Of a DNA stretch of 19,128 nt, positions 7,227 to 15,159 are shown piece by piece. Where the stretch lies: NCBI GenBank assembly GCA_015058265.1, contig SVCR01000005.1:1-19128 (forward strand). Direction: 5' to 3'. Position numbers and translations under genes: made by a program. This stretch comes from Clostridiales bacterium. Its GTDB lineage: Bacteria; Bacillota_A; Clostridia; Peptostreptococcales; Anaerovoracaceae. Position 1 is the first letter of the stretch; every line of letters begins with the position of its first letter. The notes under the pieces are model-generated. The model saw only the letters and a program-made list of their open reading frames with translations. It ran no database searches and was not told the DNA's origin.

Positions 7227-7267
7227 AACGGGCAGTTTTCCGGCAGTATCCGGGAGGCTGCCCGTTT
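7227..7267 (+). terminator. Probable terminator of tyrS
   Basis: AACGGGCAG (7227-7235) pairs perfectly with CTGCCCGTT (7258-7266), with an inner CCGG/CCGG pairing in the loop, 36 nt after the tyrS stop. The T tract is short (TTT then C), so efficiency is uncertain. Confidence 0.6.
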
Positions 7268-7270
7268 CAG

Positions 7271-7298
7271 TTGCAAATAACAATGAACACAATATAAT
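7271..7298 (+). promoter_or_regulatory. Promoter for the topoisomerase operon
   Basis: TTGCAA (7271-7276) and a perfect TATAAT (7293-7298) are separated by 16 nt, predicting a start near 7305 and a leader of about 185 nt before the gene at 7491. A second, weaker -10-like TATTAT lies at 7365-7370 without a convincing -35. Confidence 0.65.
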
Positions 7299-7384
7299 GG
7301 GGAAGAGTATGAGAAAAACAACAAAATAAAGGATTATTCATTATGGACTTATTACTTGTTGTGGTATTATAGTTAGGGATGCTG

Positions 7385-7442
7385 TGCGGATCTTAGATCC
7401 GCAACTGACATAAGAATGATGCCCCTTGAAGAGTAAGGGCAT
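7385..7442 (+). promoter_or_regulatory. Two hairpins in the 5' leader of the topoisomerase operon
   Basis: TGCGGATC-TTA-GATCCGCA (7385-7403) is a perfect 8-bp stem. ATGCCC-C-TT pairs with AAGGGCAT across GAAGAGT (7419-7442), 8 bp with one bulged C, followed by GTTTACT, which is a poor U tract. The second hairpin could be a weak attenuator; otherwise the roughly 300-nt gap between tyrS and the next gene holds only the terminator, the promoter and these hairpins. Confidence 0.45.
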
Positions 7443-7490
7443 GTTTACTCATGTCTGCAATATTTCAGGCATTCGAATATGGGGTAATTA

Positions 7491-9464
7491 ATGGCAAGAA
7501 AACAATACGACAATAACAGTATTTCTATGCTCAAGGGCGCGGAAAGAGTTAGAAAGCGTCCGGGAGTAATATTCGGTTCAGATGATATCGAAGGCTGCAT
7601 CCACGGTTTCTTCGAGATAGTTTCCAATTCTACTGACGAAGCCAAGACGGGACACGGAGACAGGATCGAAGTCATCAGATTCACAGACGGATCGATCCAG
7701 GTCAAGGACCACGGCAGAGGGGTCCCGATGGACTGGAATGAAGCTGAGGGCAGATACAACTGGGAGCTGTGCTTCTGCGAACTGTACGCGGGGGGCAAAT
7801 ATTCTGATGCGAATTATGACTACTCGCTTGGTCTCAACGGACTCGGCGCAGCAGCGACTCAGTATGCTTCAGAATGGTTCGATGTAACGTCTGTAAGAGA
7901 CGGCTTCGAGTATACGATGCATTTTGAGAACGGTGACCCGGTCGGCGAGCTCGGCAAGAAGAAGGTCAGAGGAAGACCGACGGGTACTGTTCAGAGGTGG
8001 AAGCCGGATGCTGAAGTATTCACTGAAACAGATATCCCGCTTGAGAGATTTCAGGAGATACTGCGTCAGCAGGCTATCGTCAATGCGGGCATAACATATA
8101 TGCTCCATGATGAGGAGTCGGGTGAAGATTTTTCATATCTCTATCCGGAAGGAATACTCGGTTATGTGTCCGAGCTTGCCGGTGAGGATGCGATGACGAC
8201 GCCGTTCCTCTTCTCAGGAGAGGGCAAAGGCCGTGACCGGGCAGATAAGGAAGAATATTCAGTAAAGGCTGATATCGCATTCTGCTTCAATAACAAAACT
8301 CAGATCCTGAGATATTTCCATAACTCATCGTTCCTCGAGCACGGCGGATCACCTGATAAGGCGGTGAAGAACGCTTTGGTCTCGGCTTTCGACAAAGAGA
8401 TCAAGACGCGGGGGAGATACACTGCGAAGGAAGCAAAGCTGACCTTCGGAGATATCCAGGACAGCCTTATCCTCGTCACCAATTCATTCTCGACTCGTAC
8501 GTCTTATGAGAACCAGACGAAGAAGGCGATCAACAATAAATACATACAGGAATTTCTGACAGATCTGATCAAGACGAATATGCAGATATGGTTTATTGAG
8601 CATAAGCCGGAAGCTGACAAGATCATAGATCAGGTGCTGATCAACAAGAGGAGCAGAGAGCAGTCTGAGAGCCAGCGGATCACTGTGAAGAAGAAGCTGA
8701 TGGAGAAGACGGATGTGACTAACAAGGTCAAGAAGTTCGTCGACTGCCGCAGCAAGGATCCGGAACAGAGAGAGCTCTTCATCTGCGAGGGTGATTCTGC
8801 TCTCGGAAGTCTGCTGACTGCAAGGGATCCGAACACACAGGCTCTGATGCCTATACGAGGCAAGATCCTGAACATACAGAAGGCTTCGCTTCAGAGCGTT
8901 TTCGGGTCGGATATTATCATGGACCTGATCAGGGTCATGGGATGCGGCATAGAGGTGAGAGGTAAAAAGCTGCCTAAGGATATCCCGCAGTTCGATGAGA
9001 GCCGTCTCAAATTCAACAAGGTCATCATCACAGCGGATATGGATGTCGACGGATCGCACATCGTATGCCTTGTGACCACGATGATATACAAGCTCTGCCC
9101 GCAGCTGATAGAAAAGGGCTATCTCTATTACGCGATGACACCGCTCTTCGAGATCACTGACAGGACGGGGAAGAAACCTGAGACGCTGTATGCCTTCAGC
9201 GATGCTGAGAGGGATCAGCTTATCAAAGGAAAAGATCCTAAGAAGCTGACTATACAGAGATCGAAAGGACTCGGAGAGAACGACGCGGATATGATGGCGA
9301 GATTCATCACCCCGGGTACCCGCAGGTTTATAAGGATCACAGCGGCTGAGGCCGAAGAGATGGAAAAATGGTTCGACCTCTTCATGGGCAATGATGTTGC
9401 ACCGCGCAAAGAATATATAGAAGAGCATGGTCATGAGTATATGAATGACCTTGATCTCAGCTAG
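7491..9464 (+). CDS. parE: Type IIA DNA topoisomerase ATPase/TOPRIM subunit (ParE/GyrB-like, divergent)
   Basis: A 657-residue GHKL ATPase plus TOPRIM protein. In order: RPGVIFGS (23-30), ATP-site FFEIVSNSTDE (40-50) with catalytic E42 and Mg-ligand N46, DHGRGVP (73-79), GLNGLG lid (114-119), QTK switch lysine (342-344), TOPRIM EGDSA (433-437) and DMDVDG (516-521) with metal acids D516, D518 and D520, then a KGLGE segment. The key catalytic residues are present, but the surrounding motifs depart from the GyrB/ParE consensus (EVVDNS is EIVSNS; GLHGVG is GLNGLG). It lies 11 nt before the matching A-subunit gene, with which it should form an A2B2 decatenase/relaxase. The length fits topoisomerase IV better than a full gyrase B. 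The ribosome site (GGGG) is weak. Confidence 0.88.
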   Translation: MARKQYDNNSISMLKGAERVRKRPGVIFGSDDIEGCIHGFFEIVSNSTDEAKTGHGDRIEVIRFTDGSIQVKDHGRGVPMDWNEAEGRYNWELCFCELYAGGKYSDANYDYSLGLNGLGAAATQYASEWFDVTSVRDGFEYTMHFENGDPVGELGKKKVRGRPTGTVQRWKPDAEVFTETDIPLERFQEILRQQAIVNAGITYMLHDEESGEDFSYLYPEGILGYVSELAGEDAMTTPFLFSGEGKGRDRADKEEYSVKADIAFCFNNKTQILRYFHNSSFLEHGGSPDKAVKNALVSAFDKEIKTRGRYTAKEAKLTFGDIQDSLILVTNSFSTRTSYENQTKKAINNKYIQEFLTDLIKTNMQIWFIEHKPEADKIIDQVLINKRSREQSESQRITVKKKLMEKTDVTNKVKKFVDCRSKDPEQRELFICEGDSALGSLLTARDPNTQALMPIRGKILNIQKASLQSVFGSDIIMDLIRVMGCGIEVRGKKLPKDIPQFDESRLKFNKVIITADMDVDGSHIVCLVTTMIYKLCPQLIEKGYLYYAMTPLFEITDRTGKKPETLYAFSDAERDQLIKGKDPKKLTIQRSKGLGENDADMMARFITPGTRRFIRITAAEAEEMEKWFDLFMGNDVAPRKEYIEEHGHEYMNDLDLS

Positions 9465-9475
9465 GAGTTCACTGA

Positions 9476-11674
9476 ATGGCACGAAAGAAAAAAGCTGAAA
9501 CAGAAATAAAACCGATCATTGAGAATATAACAGATGCTCCGGCTCCTGAGGTGCTGAAGAACAACTTCATGCCGTATGCGATGAGTGTCATCGTATCCAG
9601 AGCGATCCCTGAGATAGACGGTCTCAAGCCTTCTCACAGGAAGATCCTCTATACGATGTATGAGATGGGGCTGCTCAACGGAGGCAGGACAAAATCCGCC
9701 AATGTCGCGGCCAGGACGATGCTGCTCAATCCGCACGGAGATGCTTCGGCATATGAAGCGGCGGTCAGACTCACTCAGCACAACGAGACTTTGCTGACAC
9801 CGCTTATCGACGGCAAGGGAAACTTCGGCAAACACTACAGCAGGGATATGGCATATGCGGCAAGCAGGTACACCGAGATGAAGCTCATGCCTGTTGCGGC
9901 GGAATTCTTCAGATCGATCAAGAAGAATACCGTGGACTTTGTCGACAACTACGATTCGACCAGAAAAGAGCCAACGCTTCTGCCGGTCACATTCCCGAAT
10001 ATCCTCGCCAATCCTACGGAAGGTATCGCGGTCGGAATGGCATCCTCTATCCCGAGCTTCAACCTTAATGAGCTTTGTGATGCAACGATCATGAGGATAC
10101 AGCATCCGAGAAAGGATATCGCTGAAGTGATGCCGGGACCGGATTTCACGACAGGCGGGCTCCTTCTGCTGAACACTGAGACGATGTCCGAAATATACCG
10201 GACCGGAAGAGGTTCTGTCGTACTCAGGGCTAAATACTCAGTAGATACCAAGGCCCGTATCATCGAGGTAAGCGAGATACCTTATTCCACAACGGCCGAA
10301 GCTATAATCGACGGAATCATTTCGCTTATCAAGGCGGGCAAAGTCACAGAGATATCCGATGTCAGAAATGAGATCGGTCTCCATGGGTTCAGACTGGCGA
10401 TCGATTACAAGAGAGGCGTTGACCCTGATGCTCTGATGATGAAGCTGTACAGGATGAGCAAGCTGCAGGATACTTACTCCTGCAACATGACGGTCCTGAT
10501 CGACGGGCATCCGAGACAGATGGGGGTCTGCGAGATCCTCGACGAGTGGATCAAGTGGAGAAGGATCTGTGTTGTCAGAGAACTGTTCTATGACCATGAG
10601 AAGAAAGCCAGGGAGCTGCATCTGCTCGAAGGTCTTGCCAAGGTGCTGCTGGATATAGATAAAGCGATAAGGATCATACGCAAGACTGAAAGAGATGACG
10701 AGGTAGTTCCTAACCTCATGAAGGGGTTCAAGATCACCGAGGAGCAGGCGGAGTTCATCGCGGAGATCAGACTGCGCAATCTGAACAAGGACTATATCCT
10801 CAACAAGACCAAAGCAATCGAACAGCTGAAGGCTGATCTCGATCTCATAGACAAACAGCTGAGATCCGAGAAAGAAATAGACAAGCTGATAATCAACACA
10901 CTGAGGGAGATCCAGAAGAAATACGGCATACCTCGCAGGACGGAGATTCTGACAGAGTACGAGACCGTTGAAGTGAAGGAAGAACCGGTCGCTGATTATC
11001 CGGTCAAGTTATATGTGACCAGAGACAGCTATGTTAAGAAGATCGCTTTGACATCGCTCAAAAACGATCCTGAGATCAAGTTCAAAGAGGGAGATGAACT
11101 CGTATCTGTTTATGACAGCATGAACTCATCAGAACTGATCGTATTTACCGACAGACAGGCGGTATATAAGGTCAAGCTGTCTGAACTCAAAGACTCCAAG
11201 CCTTCGGATATCGCGGATTATATCAATAATATATGTGAGATCGAGCAGGGCGAGAATATAATCAAGGTCTGCACATCTGATGCCGGATCGACAGTCCTGA
11301 TCGGATTTGAGAACGGCAAGGTGGCGAAATTCCCGTTCTCGGCTTATGAGACCAAGCAGAACAGGAAGAAGCTGCTCAATGCATACGGAAGCGTATCGAA
11401 GCCTCTCAGGATATTCATCATTAAAGAAGATGAGGACTTTGCAATGCAGAGTTCTACCGGAAAGCTGCTGGTGTTCGACAGTTCCAAGGTGCCGACCAAG
11501 ACGACCAAGAGCACTCAGGGAGTACAGGTGCTGAGACTCACCAAGGGCGCTACAGCGGTCAGCTTCGGCAGAGTCAAGGAGTACAGGCTGAAGAAGAAAG
11601 AGGACTACAGATCAGCTAATATCCCTGCAGCGGGAAAGATGCACGCTAATGTGCAGCTGAGTCTGTTCGATTGA
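9476..11674 (+). CDS. parC: Type IIA DNA topoisomerase subunit A (ParC-like, divergent)
   Basis: A 732-residue breakage-reunion subunit. The winged-helix region carries HGD (87-89) and GKGNFG (113-118), and the catalytic tyrosine is Y132 in AASRYTEMKL, next to R131. A tower/coiled-coil region runs to about 470, followed by a degenerate beta-pinwheel C-terminal domain (about 510-732) that ends in QLSLFD. No intact GyrA box (QRRGGKG) is seen, which argues for a topoisomerase IV-like decatenase rather than gyrase. At the quinolone-pocket positions equivalent to E. coli GyrA Ser83 and Asp87 it has A90 and E94. Its AGGAG ribosome site overlaps the stop codon of the upstream subunit (gap 11 nt), so the two are translationally linked. 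Confidence 0.88.
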   Translation: MARKKKAETEIKPIIENITDAPAPEVLKNNFMPYAMSVIVSRAIPEIDGLKPSHRKILYTMYEMGLLNGGRTKSANVAARTMLLNPHGDASAYEAAVRLTQHNETLLTPLIDGKGNFGKHYSRDMAYAASRYTEMKLMPVAAEFFRSIKKNTVDFVDNYDSTRKEPTLLPVTFPNILANPTEGIAVGMASSIPSFNLNELCDATIMRIQHPRKDIAEVMPGPDFTTGGLLLLNTETMSEIYRTGRGSVVLRAKYSVDTKARIIEVSEIPYSTTAEAIIDGIISLIKAGKVTEISDVRNEIGLHGFRLAIDYKRGVDPDALMMKLYRMSKLQDTYSCNMTVLIDGHPRQMGVCEILDEWIKWRRICVVRELFYDHEKKARELHLLEGLAKVLLDIDKAIRIIRKTERDDEVVPNLMKGFKITEEQAEFIAEIRLRNLNKDYILNKTKAIEQLKADLDLIDKQLRSEKEIDKLIINTLREIQKKYGIPRRTEILTEYETVEVKEEPVADYPVKLYVTRDSYVKKIALTSLKNDPEIKFKEGDELVSVYDSMNSSELIVFTDRQAVYKVKLSELKDSKPSDIADYINNICEIEQGENIIKVCTSDAGSTVLIGFENGKVAKFPFSAYETKQNRKKLLNAYGSVSKPLRIFIIKEDEDFAMQSSTGKLLVFDSSKVPTKTTKSTQGVQVLRLTKGATAVSFGRVKEYRLKKKEDYRSANIPAAGKMHANVQLSLFD

Positions 11675-11731
11675 CAGGGGATCGGCCGCGGATCAGCTTT
11701 ATAACAGACGCGGATCACAGGTTAGAGTGAA

Positions 11732-12673
11732 ATGAAGTATACGGAATTAAGAATAGTTGTTAATAAAGAAGCTCTCGAGGATATACAGACTCTGCTGATC
11801 AGCAACGGATTCGTCAGCACGATGATAGAGGATCCGGATGATGTCAGAGATATCCTTGAACATCCGGATGTATACAGATATGATTATGTCAACGAGAAGA
11901 TCGCTGAAGCGGCTCCTGACAGACCTGTCATAACTCTGTATTTCACTGATGATGAAGAGGGCCTGGCACAGATGCGGGAAGCGGTGCGTTTACTCAAGGG
12001 AAGCAGTGCAGACTGCGAGATCCGCAGCACCGGTGATGACAGCGAGTGGCTGTACAGATGGCAGGAGCACTTCAAACCTGCCAGGATCGGCAGGCGCATC
12101 GTAGTGAAACCGAGCTGGGAAGAATATGAGCCGGAAGAACGGGATCTGGTAATAGAGATGGATCCCGGAATGGCATTCGGGAGCGGTCTTCATGAAACGA
12201 CTTCCATGTGCATACTGGCTCTTGAGAAGGTCCTGGACGGAGAGAATGGCTGCGGATCCGGAGCGAAGGTCATGGATGTCGGATGCGGGACAGGAATACT
12301 TGCGATCGCTGCGGCTTTGCTCGGAGCTGATGAGTGCCTCGGCATAGACATTGACCCGGATGCAGTCAGAGTAGCGAATGAGAATATCTCACGCAACGGG
12401 CTTGCAGACAAGATCGCGGCTCAATACGGCGATCTCACCGAAGGGATAGATTACAAGGCAGATATAATAGTAGCTAATCTAATGGCGGATCTGGTTATCA
12501 AACTGGCTCCGGCAGCTGCGGAGCATACGGCAGACGGGGGATGGTTCATCTCGTCCGGTATTCTGGACATCAAGGAGACTGTGGTATGTGAGGCGATCCG
12601 CGATGCGGGATTCAATATAGAAGAGGTTTTGCATGACGGAGAGTGGTGCGCGGTCATCGCTCGCAGAAGTTGA
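11732..12673 (+). CDS. prmA: Ribosomal protein L11 methyltransferase
   Basis: A 313-residue two-domain protein that methylates ribosomal protein L11 using S-adenosylmethionine. The N-terminal substrate-recognition domain (1 to about 100) is followed by WLYRWQEHFKPARIG, the signature AFGSGLHETT (148-157), SAM-binding motif I DVGCGTGIL (182-190), acidic motif II IDID (205-208), and the catalytic-loop VANLMAD (247-253). The length is typical. The start at 11732 has only a weak ribosome site (AGGTTAGAG). The 57-nt gap after the topoisomerase A gene has no obvious terminator, so it is probably co-transcribed. The family identification is secure; the link to topoisomerases is positional only. Confidence 0.95.
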   Translation: MKYTELRIVVNKEALEDIQTLLISNGFVSTMIEDPDDVRDILEHPDVYRYDYVNEKIAEAAPDRPVITLYFTDDEEGLAQMREAVRLLKGSSADCEIRSTGDDSEWLYRWQEHFKPARIGRRIVVKPSWEEYEPEERDLVIEMDPGMAFGSGLHETTSMCILALEKVLDGENGCGSGAKVMDVGCGTGILAIAAALLGADECLGIDIDPDAVRVANENISRNGLADKIAAQYGDLTEGIDYKADIIVANLMADLVIKLAPAAAEHTADGGWFISSGILDIKETVVCEAIRDAGFNIEEVLHDGEWCAVIARRS

Positions 12674-12707
12674 CAGCTTGAGCTGATTGTAAGGAGGACG
12701 GAAAATC

Positions 12708-13163
12708 ATGGTCAAGGAAGTGTATCTGGAGAAAATGCTCGCTGATGCGACAGAGAATTTCACAACAGGTTTCATGTGTTCGGAGTCAGTGCTTGAGGTA
12801 CTGAACAGACACTACGAGCTCGGTATCGGCGAGGAGGCCATCGCTATGTCCACAGGCTTCCCTTATGGCTTCGGCAACGGAGGTAATGTCTGCGGAGCGG
12901 TAGCGGGAGCAACTATGGCTATCGGCAAAGTGTTCGGCAGAACAGTCAAAGGCGATCCTGCTTTTCAGAAGTGTATCGATCTTGTCAGAGAACTGAATGA
13001 TGATGTCGCTGCAGAATACAAGAGCAGCATATGCCCGGAACTGATCAGGGAGTATGATTTCTATGATCCTGAACGCAAGACATTCTGCACAGGACTGGTA
13101 CATGAGGTGATCAGATCGTTCGCCAAAATAATGGAGCGTGAGTGCGGAGTAGAGGTCAGGTGA
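12708..13163 (+). CDS. C_GCAxxG_C_C family protein (putative redox protein)
   Basis: A 151-residue protein of the C_GCAxxG_C_C family, small cysteine-rich proteins of unknown biochemical role common in anaerobes, thought to bind a cofactor or act in redox chemistry. The pattern is visible: FMCSESVLEVL (C24), an FPYGFGNGGNVCGAVAGATMAIG core with C62 (here CGA replaces the usual GCA), SICPEL (C109) and FCTGLV (C127). Extra cysteines are C89 and C146. An AAGGAGG ribosome site lies upstream of the ATG at 12708, 34 nt after prmA. No signal peptide or membrane span is seen, so it is probably cytosolic. It is likely the last gene of the parE-parC-prmA unit. Confidence 0.8.
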   Translation: MVKEVYLEKMLADATENFTTGFMCSESVLEVLNRHYELGIGEEAIAMSTGFPYGFGNGGNVCGAVAGATMAIGKVFGRTVKGDPAFQKCIDLVRELNDDVAAEYKSSICPELIREYDFYDPERKTFCTGLVHEVIRSFAKIMERECGVEVR

Positions 13164-13178
13164 TCATTGCGAAACTCG

Positions 13179-13207
13179 TTGACGAGCATTCTGAACCTCA
13201 GTAAAAT
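13179..13207 (+). promoter_or_regulatory. Promoter for the DUF937 gene
   Basis: TTGACG (13179-13184) and TAAAAT (13202-13207) are separated by exactly 17 nt, predicting a start near 13214, about 57 nt before the start codon at 13271. The preceding gene ends 15 nt upstream of the -35 box. Confidence 0.7.
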
Positions 13208-13270
13208 AAAAGGGTAATAGTAATCGGTATTCATTGCCGTAAGTTAAGAGGACAAGGAGGAATATGACCT

Positions 13271-13795
13271 ATGGATATGGAAACCATGATGAAGCTCTTG
13301 ATGAGCAGTGACGCTCTCGGACAGGTAGGCAAGCAGGCCGGAGTAACAGAGAAGGAAGCATCCGATGCAATGAAGATCATCGTTCCGATGCTTCTCAAGG
13401 GAATGCAGGGACAGGCACAGAATGTCGATACACAGGCAGGGTTCCTCGAAGCTCTTGCATCTCACGGAAAGGATGACACCAAGGATGTAAGCAAGTTCCT
13501 CAGCAATGTAGATACTGAAGACGGCGGCAAGATCGTAAAGCATCTTCTCGGCGCTCAGGAGGAAGAGCTTGCAGCTAAGGCTAAGAAGAAAAGCGGCATC
13601 GATACCAAGAAGATCATCAAGATCATGGCTATCGTAGCTCCTCTTCTCATGGCTCAGATGGGCAAGCAGGCTAAGGCTAAGAGCGGATCTGCATCACAGG
13701 GATCGGCAAGTGATGTTATCGGCATCATCGGCGGCCTTATGGATGGAATTGACGCAAGCGACGTTTTCAAGATCGTCGGTGCGCTGATGAAATAA
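13271..13795 (+). CDS. DUF937 domain-containing protein
   Basis: A 174-residue protein resembling DUF937: an N-terminal helical part with VGKQAGVTEKEASDAM and IIVPMLLKGMQ, a middle DGGKIVKHLLG segment, and a C-terminal IAPLLMAQMG-type helix followed by a Ser/Gly/Ala linker and VIGIIGGLMDGI. The family's function is unknown; members are abundant small helical proteins. No signal peptide is evident, and the hydrophobic C-terminal helices look amphipathic rather than membrane spanning. The start at 13271 is chosen over ATG 13264 (another frame, only 3 nt from the AAGGAGG at 13254-13260). It has its own promoter, and its codon choice (GTA, GCT, AAG) matches the probably well-expressed tyrS and lpdA more than the topoisomerases. 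It is likely monocistronic. Confidence 0.75.
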   Translation: MDMETMMKLLMSSDALGQVGKQAGVTEKEASDAMKIIVPMLLKGMQGQAQNVDTQAGFLEALASHGKDDTKDVSKFLSNVDTEDGGKIVKHLLGAQEEELAAKAKKKSGIDTKKIIKIMAIVAPLLMAQMGKQAKAKSGSASQGSASDVIGIIGGLMDGIDASDVFKIVGALMK

Positions 13796-13842
13796 GCAGC
13801 ATAAGCTGTAGAATACAGAGATCAACAGAACGAAGACTCATG

Positions 13843-13867
13843 TCCGCCGGGATAAATACCCGGCGGA
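13843..13867 (+). terminator. Weak terminator-like hairpin after the DUF937 gene
   Basis: TCCGCCGGG and CCCGGCGGA form a perfect 9-bp stem around ATAAATA, followed only by TTCAATC. A strong stem with a poor U tract; it lies 35 nt before the next start codon, so it could also act on the alcohol dehydrogenase mRNA. Confidence 0.5.
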
Positions 13868-13901
13868 TTCAATCTATGGAGAAAAATAGGGGGATCACGT
13901 T

Positions 13902-15107
13902 ATGGAAAGCTTCAACTGGGAATGCAGGACCAGAGTCAGGTTCGGAAAGAACTGCGTGAAAGAATACCTGGGCAGCCTGATCAGTGAATACGCCGGACCG
14001 GATACTAATATTATGATCGGCTACGGCGGCGGCTCAGTTAAGAAAAACGGGTCATATGATGACGTGATGGCTGTACTGGCAGAGATGGGCTACGGAACAG
14101 AAAAGGGCGGGAGCATCACAGAATTCCCGGGGATAATGTCCAATCCTACTCTTGCTAAGATGCTGGAAGGCGCGGAGCTTGCCAGAAAGAATAATGTAGG
14201 TCTGATACTGGCTATAGGCGGCGGCTCAGTAATGGACTGCTGCAAAGCTGTATCAGTACAGGCAAAGTATGACGGTGATGCCTGGACTGACTTCTGGATG
14301 GAAGGAAAGCCTATGACCCATGAGGTCGTACCTTGCGGGGTGATCGTGACAATGCCGGCTACCGGAAGCGAAGTCAATGGCTGCGCAGTCCTTACTAATG
14401 AGGAGACCCGCATCAAGTGCGACAGAGATTACCCTGAAGTGAATCCGGTGTTCGCACTTATGGATCCTGAATATACTCTGACTATGCCGATAAGGCAGAT
14501 GCGCGCGGGATCGTTCGACATACTGTCGCATATCATGGAGACATACTTCAGCTTCCCGATCGAGGACAATCCTGCCGATGATGTTTCGGAGGGTCTTATG
14601 AGGGGCCTGATCCGCGATATGAGAGCTGCGCTTAAAGATCCGCAGGATATTACTGCGAGGAGTAATATAATGTGGACTGCCTCGCTTGCCGAGAACCGGA
14701 TCATCAAGACAGGGAAGACTAAGGATTTCCAGGCGCATAATATGGAGCATCAGCTTTCGGCTTATACCGGCTGTAATCACGGAGAAGGACTTGCCGTTCT
14801 CCATCCGGCATACTACAGGCATATATATAAGGACGGACTGGAGAAATTCGTGAGATTTGCCGAGAACGTCTGGGGACTAAGAAGAGAAGACTATGACAAT
14901 GAACAGACTCTTGCTCTGGCGGGAATCGACGCGCTGGCGGACTTCATCAGGGAAGCCGGACTTCCTGAAACGCTGAGGGAACTCGGCTTTGGCGACAGGG
15001 AAAGAGAACTGCTGCCTGAGATAGCCGGATCATGCTTCATTTCCGGCGGTTCGTTCAGGCAGATGACTCATCAGGAGATTCTTGAGATATATGAGGAATG
15101 TTGGTAG
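13902..15107 (+). CDS. Iron-containing alcohol dehydrogenase (BdhA/YqhD-like)
   Basis: A 401-residue group III, metal-dependent alcohol dehydrogenase that interconverts aldehydes or ketones and alcohols with NAD(P)H. Visible: the nucleotide-binding GYGGGSV and GGGSV (106-110) regions, PATGSEVNG (152-160), and metal ligands D206, H210, H279 and H293 in SFDILSHIMETY and AHNMEHQLSAYTGCNHGEG, with the conserved H283 between them. The spacing D-x3-H and H-x13-H matches YqhD/FucO. It resembles the butanol dehydrogenase/YqhD branch (NWE-x-RTRVRFGK start and IGYGGGSVKKNGSYDDV), which often uses NADPH; this is a family inference. AGGGGG-like spacing before the ATG at 13902 gives a plausible ribosome site. 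It probably serves redox balance in fermentation, but the substrate is unknown. Confidence 0.92.
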   Translation: MESFNWECRTRVRFGKNCVKEYLGSLISEYAGPDTNIMIGYGGGSVKKNGSYDDVMAVLAEMGYGTEKGGSITEFPGIMSNPTLAKMLEGAELARKNNVGLILAIGGGSVMDCCKAVSVQAKYDGDAWTDFWMEGKPMTHEVVPCGVIVTMPATGSEVNGCAVLTNEETRIKCDRDYPEVNPVFALMDPEYTLTMPIRQMRAGSFDILSHIMETYFSFPIEDNPADDVSEGLMRGLIRDMRAALKDPQDITARSNIMWTASLAENRIIKTGKTKDFQAHNMEHQLSAYTGCNHGEGLAVLHPAYYRHIYKDGLEKFVRFAENVWGLRREDYDNEQTLALAGIDALADFIREAGLPETLRELGFGDRERELLPEIAGSCFISGGSFRQMTHQEILEIYEECW

Positions 15108-15159
15108 AATGTAATAGCCGGCTAACTATCAGCAAACAGAAATAGCGGGAGCGACCGAC

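Noticed and set aside
8484..9482. 332-codon open frame on the - strand
   Set aside because: It lies entirely opposite the well-supported ParE-like gene, has no recognisable motifs, and is a shadow of the codon bias on the other strand.
11688..11717. Direct repeat GCGGATCA in the parC-prmA gap
   Set aside because: Two 8-nt copies 14 nt apart in a short gap; there are too few copies and too little context to call a binding site.
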